Of a DNA stretch of 21,220 bases, positions 7,399 to 13,702 are shown piece after piece. How positions within the stretch are numbered: position 1 is the stretch's first letter; each line of letters begins with the position of its first letter. The stretch is from Collinsella sp. (GTDB lineage: Bacteria; Actinomycetota; Coriobacteriia; Coriobacteriales; Coriobacteriaceae). The notes under the pieces are model-generated. The model searched no databases, had not been told where the DNA came from, and saw only the letters and a program-made list of their open reading frames with translations. The translations under genes and the position numbers were made by a program. The DNA is taken from positions 1-21,220 of the forward strand of contig DXMU01000034.1 of NCBI GenBank assembly GCA_019414025.1, written 5' to 3'.

Positions 7399-7529
7399 GC
7401 TGAACCACTAGTCAAGGCCCCTTGAACCGCAATCGAAGCTAAAATCGCCTTAATTTCGCAACCAAGCCCCATAAATCTACCTGAATCAATTCGAATAGGA
7501 CGTTGCGATCGCACCATTTGTATAGGATA

Positions 7530-7558
7530 AGGCCGAATAACTCAAATTATGTTGGTGA
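7530..7558 (+). repeat. 29-base repeat, copy L2 (inverted relative to L1)
   Basis: Read on the plus strand it starts AGGCCGAATAACTC and ends ATGTTGGTGA. It agrees with the reverse complement of R1 at 22 of 29 positions and with R2 at 22 of 29. It shares the TATGTTGG ending with R2, where L1 and R1 have AATGTAGG. Confidence 0.6.
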
Positions 7559-7770
7559 GGCATCTGAGCGGTCGGCAAAAACGCTTAGAAGCTACGAATC
7601 CGCAACTAAAGTTCATCAAAAAGGGGCAGCCGGCAGAAACCTCCCCAGCCAAAGCTGCTCCCTCAATACGACAGCTCAAAAACCCACCGTTCGCAGAAGA
7701 TAAGCCGCGCCCCAATACCGTTGCCCGAAGTTTCGGGCGTATGCGGCGTCCGCTATGCCATCATGCGCGT

Positions 7771-8979
7771 ATGGGAATCATTCTGTCACATACCACGGCA
7801 CGCGCTGTATACCAAACAGCCAACTCGCTCGCAAGCTACGCGACCGGTCCCATACCTATGGAAAAGATCAGGGTGTCTGCGCCGACCACGTCCGACCTGG
7901 AAGCGGCACGAGCATGGCTCAACAGAAAGAATGTCGATTCTGAACGTATCCATGTGCTGACGTTTTCCAATAATGCCAAAAGGCACCGCAAGGGCTGCAT
8001 CTGCCACTGCACGCGCTATACGTTTGATGCAGAAAGCTACCTAGAACTCGAGCCGAACGTCTACATCGTCGATATCAAGCTGTGCGCGTTAGAAGCAACA
8101 GCCGACCTCAACCTTTCGGAGCTCGTTGAGTATTACTTTGAAATCTGCGGCTCCTACGCGCTTGGAACGTCCGACGAAACTCAATATCGCGAGCGCCCAG
8201 CCCTAACCAGCGTTGAAGAGCTCAGAGCCTTCTTTTCAGAGGCACCGGGGTATCGTGGATCTAATAAAGCACTTAAGGCACTTTCTTATGTACACGAAGG
8301 CTGTCGCTCCCCACTCGAAACGGCGTTTGTCATGATGCTGACAATGCCCAAGTCAATGGGTGGCTTAGCCATACGCGCTATCAAAACGGATTATCCGATC
8401 CCAGTCCCCAAAAGATACGCCGCCCTAACGCGACGGACGGTTTTCTACCTCGACGCGCTGCTCGAAAATTCGATGACCGATATCGAATACAACGGCTTTT
8501 ACCACGACGAACCCGAGCAGCAATCAATTGACGAGGAGCGCCGAAACACGCTGCGAAACATGGGATATGCCGTTATCACGGTTAATCGTCATTCGTTTTT
8601 CAAGCAGTCCGCTTTTAAACGGGTCATGGAAGCGATTCGCATTCGCGAGAAGATATGGCCCGGTCGACTCCCGGATAACTTCGCCATCCTGCAAGAAACT
8701 CTTCGTCAATTTGTCTTGCGGCGCTACTTCGAATACGGTCGCCGCGTCCTGGAGACACTCAAAGAAGAAGAGGCCGCCAAGCGCGAAATTGCAAGCCAAT
8801 ATCCGCAAGCTGATGACCCGAGCATCAACGATGTGCCCGAACCCGACGACATGCAACACGTCGGGGCCCTTGCTGAGGAAATCAATGGGGCTTGGGAATG
8901 CGACATGTTCGCAAAAATCGATGAAAACCGCACGGAAGACGACACGATTATTGATCTAATTGAGAATTCGCTCTTCTAA
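7771..8979 (+). CDS. Protein with DUF559/Vsr-like (PD-(D/E)XK-type) C-terminal region, AbiEi-like relative
   Basis: This 402-residue protein is of unknown function. It opens MGIILSHTTARAVY, like the ILSHxTAL start of AbiEi-like proteins of Coriobacteriia. Residues 74-80 hold a Cys-rich knot, KGCICHC. SPLETA (180-185), YLDALLE (226-232), DIEYNGFYHDE (237-247), RRNTLRNMGYAVITVNRHSFF are laid out as in DUF559/Vsr-type nucleases (SPxE helix, D, ExDG..H, then DxxRxxxLxxxGYxVI), though Asn replaces the Asp of the EYDG motif. The C-terminus is strongly acidic. No Shine-Dalgarno sequence precedes 7771, so the start is chosen by resemblance and could be 7741 or another codon. Base composition is more A/T-rich than in the neighbours, and the gene is bracketed by 29-base repeats, which suggests transfer. 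A defence or toxin role is inference only. Confidence 0.6.
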   Translation: MGIILSHTTARAVYQTANSLASYATGPIPMEKIRVSAPTTSDLEAARAWLNRKNVDSERIHVLTFSNNAKRHRKGCICHCTRYTFDAESYLELEPNVYIVDIKLCALEATADLNLSELVEYYFEICGSYALGTSDETQYRERPALTSVEELRAFFSEAPGYRGSNKALKALSYVHEGCRSPLETAFVMMLTMPKSMGGLAIRAIKTDYPIPVPKRYAALTRRTVFYLDALLENSMTDIEYNGFYHDEPEQQSIDEERRNTLRNMGYAVITVNRHSFFKQSAFKRVMEAIRIREKIWPGRLPDNFAILQETLRQFVLRRYFEYGRRVLETLKEEEAAKREIASQYPQADDPSINDVPEPDDMQHVGALAEEINGAWECDMFAKIDENRTEDDTIIDLIENSLF

Positions 8980-8998
8980 AGGCGATCTCTGCGGATGT

Positions 8999-9027
8999 CC
9001 ACCTACATTTTTCGACTTATTCGGCCA
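8999..9027 (-). repeat. 29-base repeat, copy R1
   Basis: 27 of 29 positions match L1 (7370-7398) in direct orientation. It begins 20 bases after the stop codon of the nuclease-like gene. Confidence 0.75.
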
Positions 9028-9189
9028 CCGATGTGCCAGATTGGCTGCAGCAATGCTCAATATAACTTTAGATAAAACTGATTCTGCAGAAACTCCCGTA
9101 GAGGAAGAACTGATTCTCGCGGTATTTGACACGATAAAGTACAAATATGAACAGTTCTAATGCTTCTCAAGGTGGCTTTCTTAGCATGC

Positions 9190-9218
9190 TAGCCGAACAT
9201 CTCGAAATATGTTGGCGA
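9190..9218 (+). repeat. 29-base repeat, copy R2 (inverted relative to R1)
   Basis: It starts TAGCCGAACATCTCGAAA on the plus strand and agrees with the reverse complement of L1 at 23 of 29 positions. Confidence 0.6.
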
Positions 9219-9294
9219 GCATTGCGTCGATGTCTCCCAACCCACAGAAAATCGCAGAAGCGGCAAGCAGTCATCGAAATTAACGCAAATTGTA

Positions 9295-9322
9295 TTGACA
9301 TATGAACATACACTCATATAAT
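9295..9322 (+). promoter_or_regulatory. Sigma-70-type promoter of the zinc/cadmium locus
   Basis: A perfect -35 TTGACA (9295-9300) and a perfect -10 TATAAT (9317-9322) are separated by 16 bases. The start of transcription should lie near 9329, about 40 bases before the ArsR-type gene. Confidence 0.88.
9300..9319. promoter_or_regulatory. SmtB-like operator O1
   Basis: ATATGAACATACACTCATAT is an imperfect inverted repeat (ATATGA...TCATAT) of the SmtB/CzrA type. It fills the spacer between the -35 and -10 boxes, where a bound repressor would block RNA polymerase. Confidence 0.72.
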
Positions 9323-9334
9323 CGAAAGCAAGTT

Positions 9335-9354
9335 ATATGAGCGCATGTTCATAT
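9335..9354. promoter_or_regulatory. SmtB-like operator O2
   Basis: ATATGAGCGCATGTTCATAT is the best-formed copy of the operator, just downstream of the predicted transcription start and upstream of the ribosome binding site AAAGGA. Confidence 0.75.
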
Positions 9355-9368
9355 GAAAGGATATTGCA

Positions 9369-9734
9369 ATGAGCATTCGCGTTGATGAAACGAAACCCGA
9401 CATCGAGGCCACCGAACCCGCGATCCCCACCACCTGCTCGCCCGAGGACCTTCCCGACGAGGAACTTCTCTACGACCTCGCCGACCTGTTCAAGGTCTTC
9501 AGCGACACCACGCGTATCAAGATCCTTTACGCCCTCATGGGCCGCGAGCTCTGCGTGGCAGACATCGCCGAAGCGACCGAAACCTCGCAGTCGGCAGTAT
9601 CGCACCAGCTGCGCACACTCAAGCAGTCGCACCTGGTTAAATTCCGGCGCGACGGGCGCAATATCCTCTACTCGCTCGCCGACGACCACGTCTACACCAT
9701 GCTCAACCAGGGCATGAGCCACATCTGCGAATAG
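9369..9734 (+). CDS. ArsR/SmtB family metal-sensing repressor, SmtB-type zinc site
   Basis: This 121-residue winged-helix repressor should release its operators when zinc or a similar ion (Cd, Pb) binds. The recognition helix region is TSQSAVSHQLRTLKQ (72-86), followed by the wing KFRRDGRNILYSL. The last helix reads DDHVYTMLNQGMSHICE: Asp105, His107, His118 and Glu121 have exactly the spacing of the alpha-5 zinc ligands of SmtB (Asp, +2 His, +13 His, +16 Glu). ELCVADI (60-66) also keeps the alpha-3 cysteine of the ELCVCDL-type motif, but with a single Cys. AAAGGA lies 7 bases before the ATG. Operators O1 and O2 in its own promoter, and O3 before the ATPase gene, imply that it controls itself, the HMA protein and the exporter. 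Confidence 0.92.
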   Translation: MSIRVDETKPDIEATEPAIPTTCSPEDLPDEELLYDLADLFKVFSDTTRIKILYALMGRELCVADIAEATETSQSAVSHQLRTLKQSHLVKFRRDGRNILYSLADDHVYTMLNQGMSHICE

Positions 9735-9797
9735 CAGCCAACCACGGTACCAGCGCGGCCTGCACCCAAGCCGCAAATACAGGGAAAGGAACCCACC

Positions 9798-10016
9798 ATG
9801 AAAAAGCAGTTTAAGCTCGATGAGATCGACTGCGCCAACTGTGCGCGCGAGCTTCAGGACGAGCTGGCCAAGCTCGATGGCGTCAAGTCCGTTTCGGTCA
9901 ACTTTATGACCCAGAAGCTGACGCTCGAGGCCGATGAAGCCGAGTTCGACGAGGTCCTCGACCGCGTTGTGGAGTTCACCGCCGACGCCGAGCCGGACTG
10001 CGAGATCATTCTCTAG
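9798..10016 (+). CDS. Stand-alone heavy-metal-associated (HMA) domain protein
   Basis: This 72-residue protein is a single HMA (ferredoxin-like) domain. The metal-binding loop is EIDCANCARELQ with the CxxC pair. The DCANCA form is typical of the N-terminal domains of ZntA/CadA-type ATPases, whereas copper chaperones usually have MxCxxC with Met. DGVKSVSVNFMTQKLTLEAD is the usual beta-strand that follows. The acidic C-terminus (DAEPDCEIIL) has one further Cys. AAGGAA lies 7 bases before the ATG. It lies between the sensor and an ATPase that has no HMA domain, so it probably hands metal to that pump or senses it in trans. Confidence 0.9.
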   Translation: MKKQFKLDEIDCANCARELQDELAKLDGVKSVSVNFMTQKLTLEADEAEFDEVLDRVVEFTADAEPDCEIIL

Positions 10017-10035
10017 CCCAAGTTTACGCCAACCC

Positions 10036-10063
10036 GCAAGGCCGCGCTTGCCGCGGCCTTTGC
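10036..10063 (+). terminator. GC-rich hairpin between the HMA and ATPase genes (weak terminator or attenuator)
   Basis: AAGGCCGCG (10038-10046) pairs with CGCGGCCTT (10052-10060), and the outer GC/GC pairs extend it. Only TTTGCTCG follows, so termination is probably partial. It may uncouple ATPase expression from the upstream genes. Confidence 0.5.
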
Positions 10064-10073
10064 TCGCGAAATT

Positions 10074-10093
10074 ATATGAGCGGGTGTTCATAC
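10074..10093. promoter_or_regulatory. SmtB-like operator O3 before the ATPase gene
   Basis: ATATGAGCGGGTGTTCATAC differs from operator O2 at only three of 20 positions. It lies 24 bases before the ATPase start codon, after the hairpin at 10036-10063, which points to a second, separately repressed promoter for the pump. Confidence 0.72.
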
Positions 10094-10116
10094 ATTCAAA
10101 TGGGAGGATACGAGTC

Positions 10117-12069
10117 ATGGCCACCGCCGACCCCAAAAAGAAAAAGAAGAAGCGCAAGAAAAAAGAATCACTCGAGCATAAGCGCAACCGCATCCTGGTA
10201 GCACTGGGCATTTTTGCGGTGGTGTATGCCCTCGACGAACTCGGTGCCCTTACCGCCGCATTCGGCACCCCGGGCGACATCTACGCCAGCTTCGTACTGT
10301 TCCTCGTGCCGTTTTTGATTGCCGGCTACGACGTGCTCCAAAAGGCATACAACAACATCCGCCGCGGCAAGGCGTTCGACGAGAGCTTCCTCATGGCCGT
10401 CGCGACCATCGGCGCGTTTGCCATGGTGCTCTTCCCCGACACCGATCCGCACATGGCCGAAGGCGCCGCCGTCATGCTGTTCTACCAGGTCGGCGAGCTG
10501 TTTCAGGCGTACGCCGTGGGCAAGAGCCGCAAGTCGATCAGTGCCATGATGGACATCGCGCCCGACTACGCTAACGTCGAGCAGCCCGACGGCACACTCG
10601 AGCAGGTCTTCCCCGATGACATCGCGGTCGGCACCGTGATCGTGGTCAAGCCCGGCGAGCGCGTGCCTATCGACGGCGTCATCGTCGAGGGCGAAACCCA
10701 GCTCGACACCGCCGCCCTTACCGGTGAGTCGGTCCCCCGCCCGGCCAAAACCGGAGACGATATCATCAGCGGCTGCATCAACATGACGGGGCTCATCCAC
10801 GTGCGCACCACCAAGCCCTTTGGCGAGTCCACCGTCGCACGCGTCCTGGAGCTCGTGGAGAATGCCAGCGAAAAGAAGGCACGCACCGAGAACTTCATCA
10901 CGCGCTTTGCCCGCATCTACACGCCCGCCGTCACCGGCGCTGCCGCGGTGCTCGCGCTCGGCGGTGGCCTGGTCACCGGTGCCTGGTCCGACTGGATTCT
11001 GCGCGGCCTGACCTTCTTGGTCGTCAGCTGCCCGTGCGCGTTGGTGATCAGCGTGCCGCTCAGCTTTTTTGGCGGCATCGGTGGCGCATCCAAGCTGGGC
11101 GTCCTCATCAAGGGCTCTAACTACCTCGAGACGCTCGCGGATGTGGACACCGTCGTCTTTGACAAGACCGGCACGCTCACCAACGGCACGTTTTCGGTCG
11201 TGGCGGTACACCCCGAGGCAGGCTATACCGAGCAGTCGCTGCTCGAAGTCGCGGCCCTTGCCGAGTCATTCTCCGACCATCCCATCGCGCAGTCGGTACG
11301 CACCGCCTTCCAGGGCGAGCTCGATCCCAAACGCGTAAGCGACTCCACCAATGACGCGGGCCATGGCGTGACGGCGATTATCGACGGCAAGCGCGTCATC
11401 GTCGGCAATGCCAAGATGCTTGCTGTGGCCGGTATCGAAGCGCCCAATTGCGAGATCGTCGGCACCATCCTCCACGTGCTGGTCGATGATACGTACGCCG
11501 GCCACATCGTAATTGCCGACACCATAAAGACCGATGCCGAGCAAACGATTCGCGACCTGCACGCCGCCGGCGTCAAGCGCACCGTCATGCTCACGGGCGA
11601 CCGTGAGGAGGTTGCGGCGTCTGTAGCCAAGCAACTCGGTCTCGACGAGTTCCACGCGCAGCTGTTACCGGGTGATAAGGTCGAGCGTGTCGAGGCGCTG
11701 CTTGCAGCAGAATCGGGCAAGGGCAAGCTCGCCTTTGTAGGCGACGGTATCAACGACGCACCCGTGCTTACCCGCGCAGACGTTGGCATCGCCATGGGCG
11801 CTATGGGCTCGGACGCCGCAATTGAGGCGGCGGACGTCGTGCTCATGGATGACAAGCCGTCCAACATCTCCCGCGCGATCCGCGTGGCGCGCAAGACCAT
11901 GTCGATTGTTTGGCAGAACATCATCTTTGCGCTGGGCATTAAGTTGCTGATTCTGGTGCTTGCGGCACTGGGCATCGCCAACATGTGGCTTGCTGTGTTC
12001 GGCGACGTGGGCGTGGCGATTATCGCCATCCTGAATGCCATGCGCGCGATGGGTGTCAAGAACCTGTAG
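10117..12069 (+). CDS. P1B-type heavy-metal translocating ATPase (Zn/Cd/Pb exporter, ZntA/CadA-like), no HMA domain
   Basis: This 650-residue inner-membrane pump would export Zn(II), Cd(II) or Pb(II) with ATP. Domains in order: a Lys/Arg tail (KKKKKKRKKK from residue 7), the first membrane helices, the actuator loop with TGES (202-205), CPC in the transport helix (305-307), the phosphorylated DKTGT (Asp349), the HP dipeptide of P1B pumps (388-389), GDGINDAP (542-549), and last helices with Lys609 and Asp630 in FGDVG, the Zn-type (P1B-2) pair. The N-terminal HMA domain is missing and is encoded separately at 9798-10016. The start at 10117 has GGGAGG 9 bases upstream; the frame is open further upstream, but that part overlaps the HMA gene. 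Control by the SmtB-like repressor is indicated by operator O3. Confidence 0.93.
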   Translation: MATADPKKKKKKRKKKESLEHKRNRILVALGIFAVVYALDELGALTAAFGTPGDIYASFVLFLVPFLIAGYDVLQKAYNNIRRGKAFDESFLMAVATIGAFAMVLFPDTDPHMAEGAAVMLFYQVGELFQAYAVGKSRKSISAMMDIAPDYANVEQPDGTLEQVFPDDIAVGTVIVVKPGERVPIDGVIVEGETQLDTAALTGESVPRPAKTGDDIISGCINMTGLIHVRTTKPFGESTVARVLELVENASEKKARTENFITRFARIYTPAVTGAAAVLALGGGLVTGAWSDWILRGLTFLVVSCPCALVISVPLSFFGGIGGASKLGVLIKGSNYLETLADVDTVVFDKTGTLTNGTFSVVAVHPEAGYTEQSLLEVAALAESFSDHPIAQSVRTAFQGELDPKRVSDSTNDAGHGVTAIIDGKRVIVGNAKMLAVAGIEAPNCEIVGTILHVLVDDTYAGHIVIADTIKTDAEQTIRDLHAAGVKRTVMLTGDREEVAASVAKQLGLDEFHAQLLPGDKVERVEALLAAESGKGKLAFVGDGINDAPVLTRADVGIAMGAMGSDAAIEAADVVLMDDKPSNISRAIRVARKTMSIVWQNIIFALGIKLLILVLAALGIANMWLAVFGDVGVAIIAILNAMRAMGVKNL

Positions 12070-12085
12070 CGTTCGTGGGCTGTCC

Positions 12086-12212
12086 GGCCGGGACCGGGCT
12101 TGGTTTTGAAAACGTCCTCGCGCATGAGGCCCGTCTTTCCTGCTCCTGCGGAGCAACGGAAAGGCGGGCCTCGCGCTGTGGAGTGTTTTCAAAACCAAAC
12201 CCGGCCCCGGCC
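12086..12212. repeat. Long nested inverted repeat (127 bases)
   Basis: Outer arms 12086-12113 and 12185-12212 are complementary at 26 of 28 positions. A second pair, 12126-12140 and 12158-12172 (14 of 15), and a third, TGCTCC/GGAGCA at 12141-12146 and 12150-12155 around TGC, are nested inside. It lies between convergent genes (ATPase and DtxR-type regulator). No U-run follows on either strand, so it looks like a REP/MITE-like element and not a standard terminator. Confidence 0.75.
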
Positions 12213-12348
12213 TGCGGTGACGTAGGTGGCAGTTCTTGGGCATCGCTTGCTGGCGGGGTTCCTTTGCTGAAATGGACTTGGCCGAAAGGACCGCTGGTCC
12301 CGGTCGCTGGTTCGCGCTTTGCGCGAACTCCGCGCTACTGGGGGTTCG
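12213..12348. other. Intergenic sequence after the nested repeat
   Basis: No gene is supported. It contains a perfect hairpin, GTTCGCGC-TTT-GCGCGAAC, at 12310-12328. Its composition resembles the nested repeat next to it, and it may belong to the same element. Confidence 0.4.
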
Positions 12349-12738
12349 TTAGGATTCCGCCGCTTGGCCCGTCGCCTCGCCCCGGTTCAGCATCGCCCTC
12401 AGTTTCTCGAAGCTTTCCTCGCTCAGGCAGTGCTCCATGTGGCAGCCCTCTTGCGACGCGACCTCAGCCGAAACACCCGCATCCTCTAGCAGCCCCACGA
12501 AAAAGCAGTGACGCTCCCACATTTGGCGCGCGACCTCCAGACCACGCTCCGTCAGATGAACGTCGCGCTTGCCCATTTCGACATAGCCGTTGCTTTCCAA
12601 CGTCGCCATGGCCTTGGAAACGCTCGCCTTGGTTACGCCGAGGTGCTCCGCAACGTCGATCGAGCGCACGATGCCCTGACGTTCCGACAGAACGTAGATC
12701 GATTCGAGATAGTCTTCTCCGGATTCACGTAGGGCCAT
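12349..12738 (-). CDS. DtxR/MntR family metal-dependent transcriptional regulator
   Basis: This 129-residue regulator is expected to bind DNA when loaded with Fe(II) or Mn(II). The N-terminal winged helix contains ESGEDYLESIYVLSERQG and IDVAEHLGVTKASVSKAMATLESNGYV; the dimerisation domain follows, without a C-terminal SH3-like domain, as in MntR. Putative ligands are mixed: Asp and Glu in EDYLE match Asp8 and Glu11 of B. subtilis MntR, the His of ERHCFF matches MntR His77, and GCHMEH has a Cys where MntR has Glu99 and DtxR has Cys102. Metal preference therefore cannot be read off. The start at 12738 has AAAGG 6 bases upstream; a longer open frame upstream runs through its operators. Three AGTTAGCC half-sites upstream suggest autoregulation. 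Confidence 0.9.
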   Translation of the reverse strand: MALRESGEDYLESIYVLSERQGIVRSIDVAEHLGVTKASVSKAMATLESNGYVEMGKRDVHLTERGLEVARQMWERHCFFVGLLEDAGVSAEVASQEGCHMEHCLSEESFEKLRAMLNRGEATGQAAES

Positions 12739-12762
12739 GGGCCGCCTTTCGCGATGATTGCT

Positions 12763-12845
12763 AGTTAGCCTTTGGATACTTTCCACGGCTAACTTTACCG
12801 CAAAAGTTGCCCATGTCTTACTACTTTGTCTAAAAGTTAGCCGTG
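12763..12845. promoter_or_regulatory. Candidate operators of the DtxR-type regulator
   Basis: AGTTAGCC occurs at 12763-12770 and 12835-12842 and, inverted, at 12787-12794. The second and third are part of a perfect 13-base inverted pair, CACGGCTAACTTT (12784-12796) and AAAGTTAGCCGTG (12833-12845). They lie 25-107 bases upstream of the regulator's start codon. Confidence 0.55.
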
Positions 12846-12865
12846 TTTCACAAAACGTGCGGGAC

Positions 12866-12902
12866 GAAAACAAAATGGGGACGCCCCGCAAGGAGTGTCC
12901 CC
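12866..12902 (-). terminator. Probable terminator after the HAD hydrolase gene
   Basis: GGGGAC (12877-12882) pairs with GTCCCC (12897-12902). On the minus strand the hairpin is followed by ATTTTGTTTTC. The loop is 14 bases, so the structure is moderate. Confidence 0.55.
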
Positions 12903-12925
12903 AGGCGCCGGGTGCCGCCCCGCAG

Positions 12926-13696
12926 TTACATCAATCCAAAGTGCTTCGCGGCGTTGCAGATGCCGTCGTCGTCCACGGCAGTCGTCACATAGGTCGCCGC
13001 AGCTTTCACCGTGTCCTGTGCGTTGCCCATGGCCACGCTCGTGCCCACGGCGGCAAACATCGACAGGTCGTTCTCGCCGTCGCCAAAGGCAATCGCCTCG
13101 CTCGCGTCGATACCAAGCCGCTCGAGCGTCGCCGCCACGCCCAGGTCCTTGCCGCCGTTAGCGGGAATAATGTCGCAGAACAGGTCGCACCAGCGCGTGG
13201 TGAGCGAATGCGACACCGCATCGGTCACGATATGCTCGTCGGCCGGATCCACAAACGCGCAAAACTGGTAGACCGGCGCGTCGAAGGCGTGGTCAAACGG
13301 CTCCTCGTGGTAGACGATTCCCGCGTTGTTGCCGGCCGCCACCACGCGCTCGGACAGGCGGTTCACAAACGAGTTCTCGCCCTGCATGCACAGCGAGTCG
13401 TAGCGCCCCTGAGCCACCTGGTCCACGATCACCGCAACATCGTCCGAATCGATCGGGCAGCTGCGGTAAACACCACTGGCATCAAAGCAATGCTGACCCG
13501 AAAGCGTAATGTACGCATCCCAGCCAAGGTCGAACAGCCAGTCCGGCATCTGGTAGGTCGGACGGCCCGTAGCGATCACGCACGCAATCCCCTGCTCGTG
13601 AAAGCTGTCGAGCACCTGCTGCGCCGACGCCGGAATCCGGTGGGTCTTAAAGCTCAGCAGCGTGCCGTCGATATCGAAAAACGCGGCCCCGATCAT
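12926..13696 (-). CDS. Cof-type HAD-IIB family phosphatase
   Basis: This 256-residue cytoplasmic HAD hydrolase has a C2-type cap. Motif I is FFDIDGTLLSF (nucleophile Asp8, acid Asp10), motif II is IATGRP (41-46), the conserved lysine is Lys183 in NGGKDLGV, and motif IV is GDGENDLSMF (Asp206, Asp210). These and the length fit Cof/YidA-like phosphatases of sugar phosphates or flavin-type substrates; the substrate is not predictable. It starts 6 bases after the stop of the ABC-F gene, and GAGGAG overlapping that stop codon can serve as ribosome binding site, so the two genes form one translationally coupled unit. Confidence 0.9.
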   Translation of the reverse strand: MIGAAFFDIDGTLLSFKTHRIPASAQQVLDSFHEQGIACVIATGRPTYQMPDWLFDLGWDAYITLSGQHCFDASGVYRSCPIDSDDVAVIVDQVAQGRYDSLCMQGENSFVNRLSERVVAAGNNAGIVYHEEPFDHAFDAPVYQFCAFVDPADEHIVTDAVSHSLTTRWCDLFCDIIPANGGKDLGVAATLERLGIDASEAIAFGDGENDLSMFAAVGTSVAMGNAQDTVKAAATYVTTAVDDDGICNAAKHFGLM

Positions 13697-13702
13697 CCTC
13701 GT

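Larger units (their letters stand above)
7323..7770. other. A/T-rich intergenic stretch with an inverted pair of 29-base repeats
   Basis: No convincing gene lies here. The reading frame of the downstream gene stays open back to an ATG at 7549, but that ATG lies inside a repeat copy and the extra 74 codons (KGQPAETSPAKAAPS and so on) look non-coding. The stretch holds two 29-base repeat copies (7370-7398 and 7530-7558) and a small perfect inverted repeat, GCCCGAA/TTCGGGC, at 7723-7738. No convincing promoter was found. Confidence 0.5.
8980..9294. other. Intergenic stretch with the second inverted pair of 29-base repeats
   Basis: No supported gene. A 35-codon open frame (ATG at 9053, stop at 9160) lacks a ribosome binding site and is not called. 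The stretch is A/T-rich and holds copies R1 and R2 of the 29-base repeat. Confidence 0.5.

Noticed and set aside
7549..7770. N-terminal extension of the nuclease-like gene to the ATG at 7549
   Set aside because: The ATG lies within a repeat copy and has no ribosome binding site. The added residues look non-coding, and the family-like start MGIILSHTTA occurs at 7771.
9053..9160. Small 35-codon plus-strand gene
   Set aside because: There is no ribosome binding site and no recognisable motif, and it lies inside the repeat-bearing intergenic stretch. Chance cannot be excluded.
7370..9218. CRISPR array made of 29-base repeats
   Set aside because: There are only four copies, they alternate in orientation and lie 131 to 1440 bases apart with a gene in between. 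No regular spacers exist.
12086..12212. Nested inverted repeat as an ordinary intrinsic terminator
   Set aside because: No run of T follows the stem on either strand, and the structure is much longer than typical terminators.
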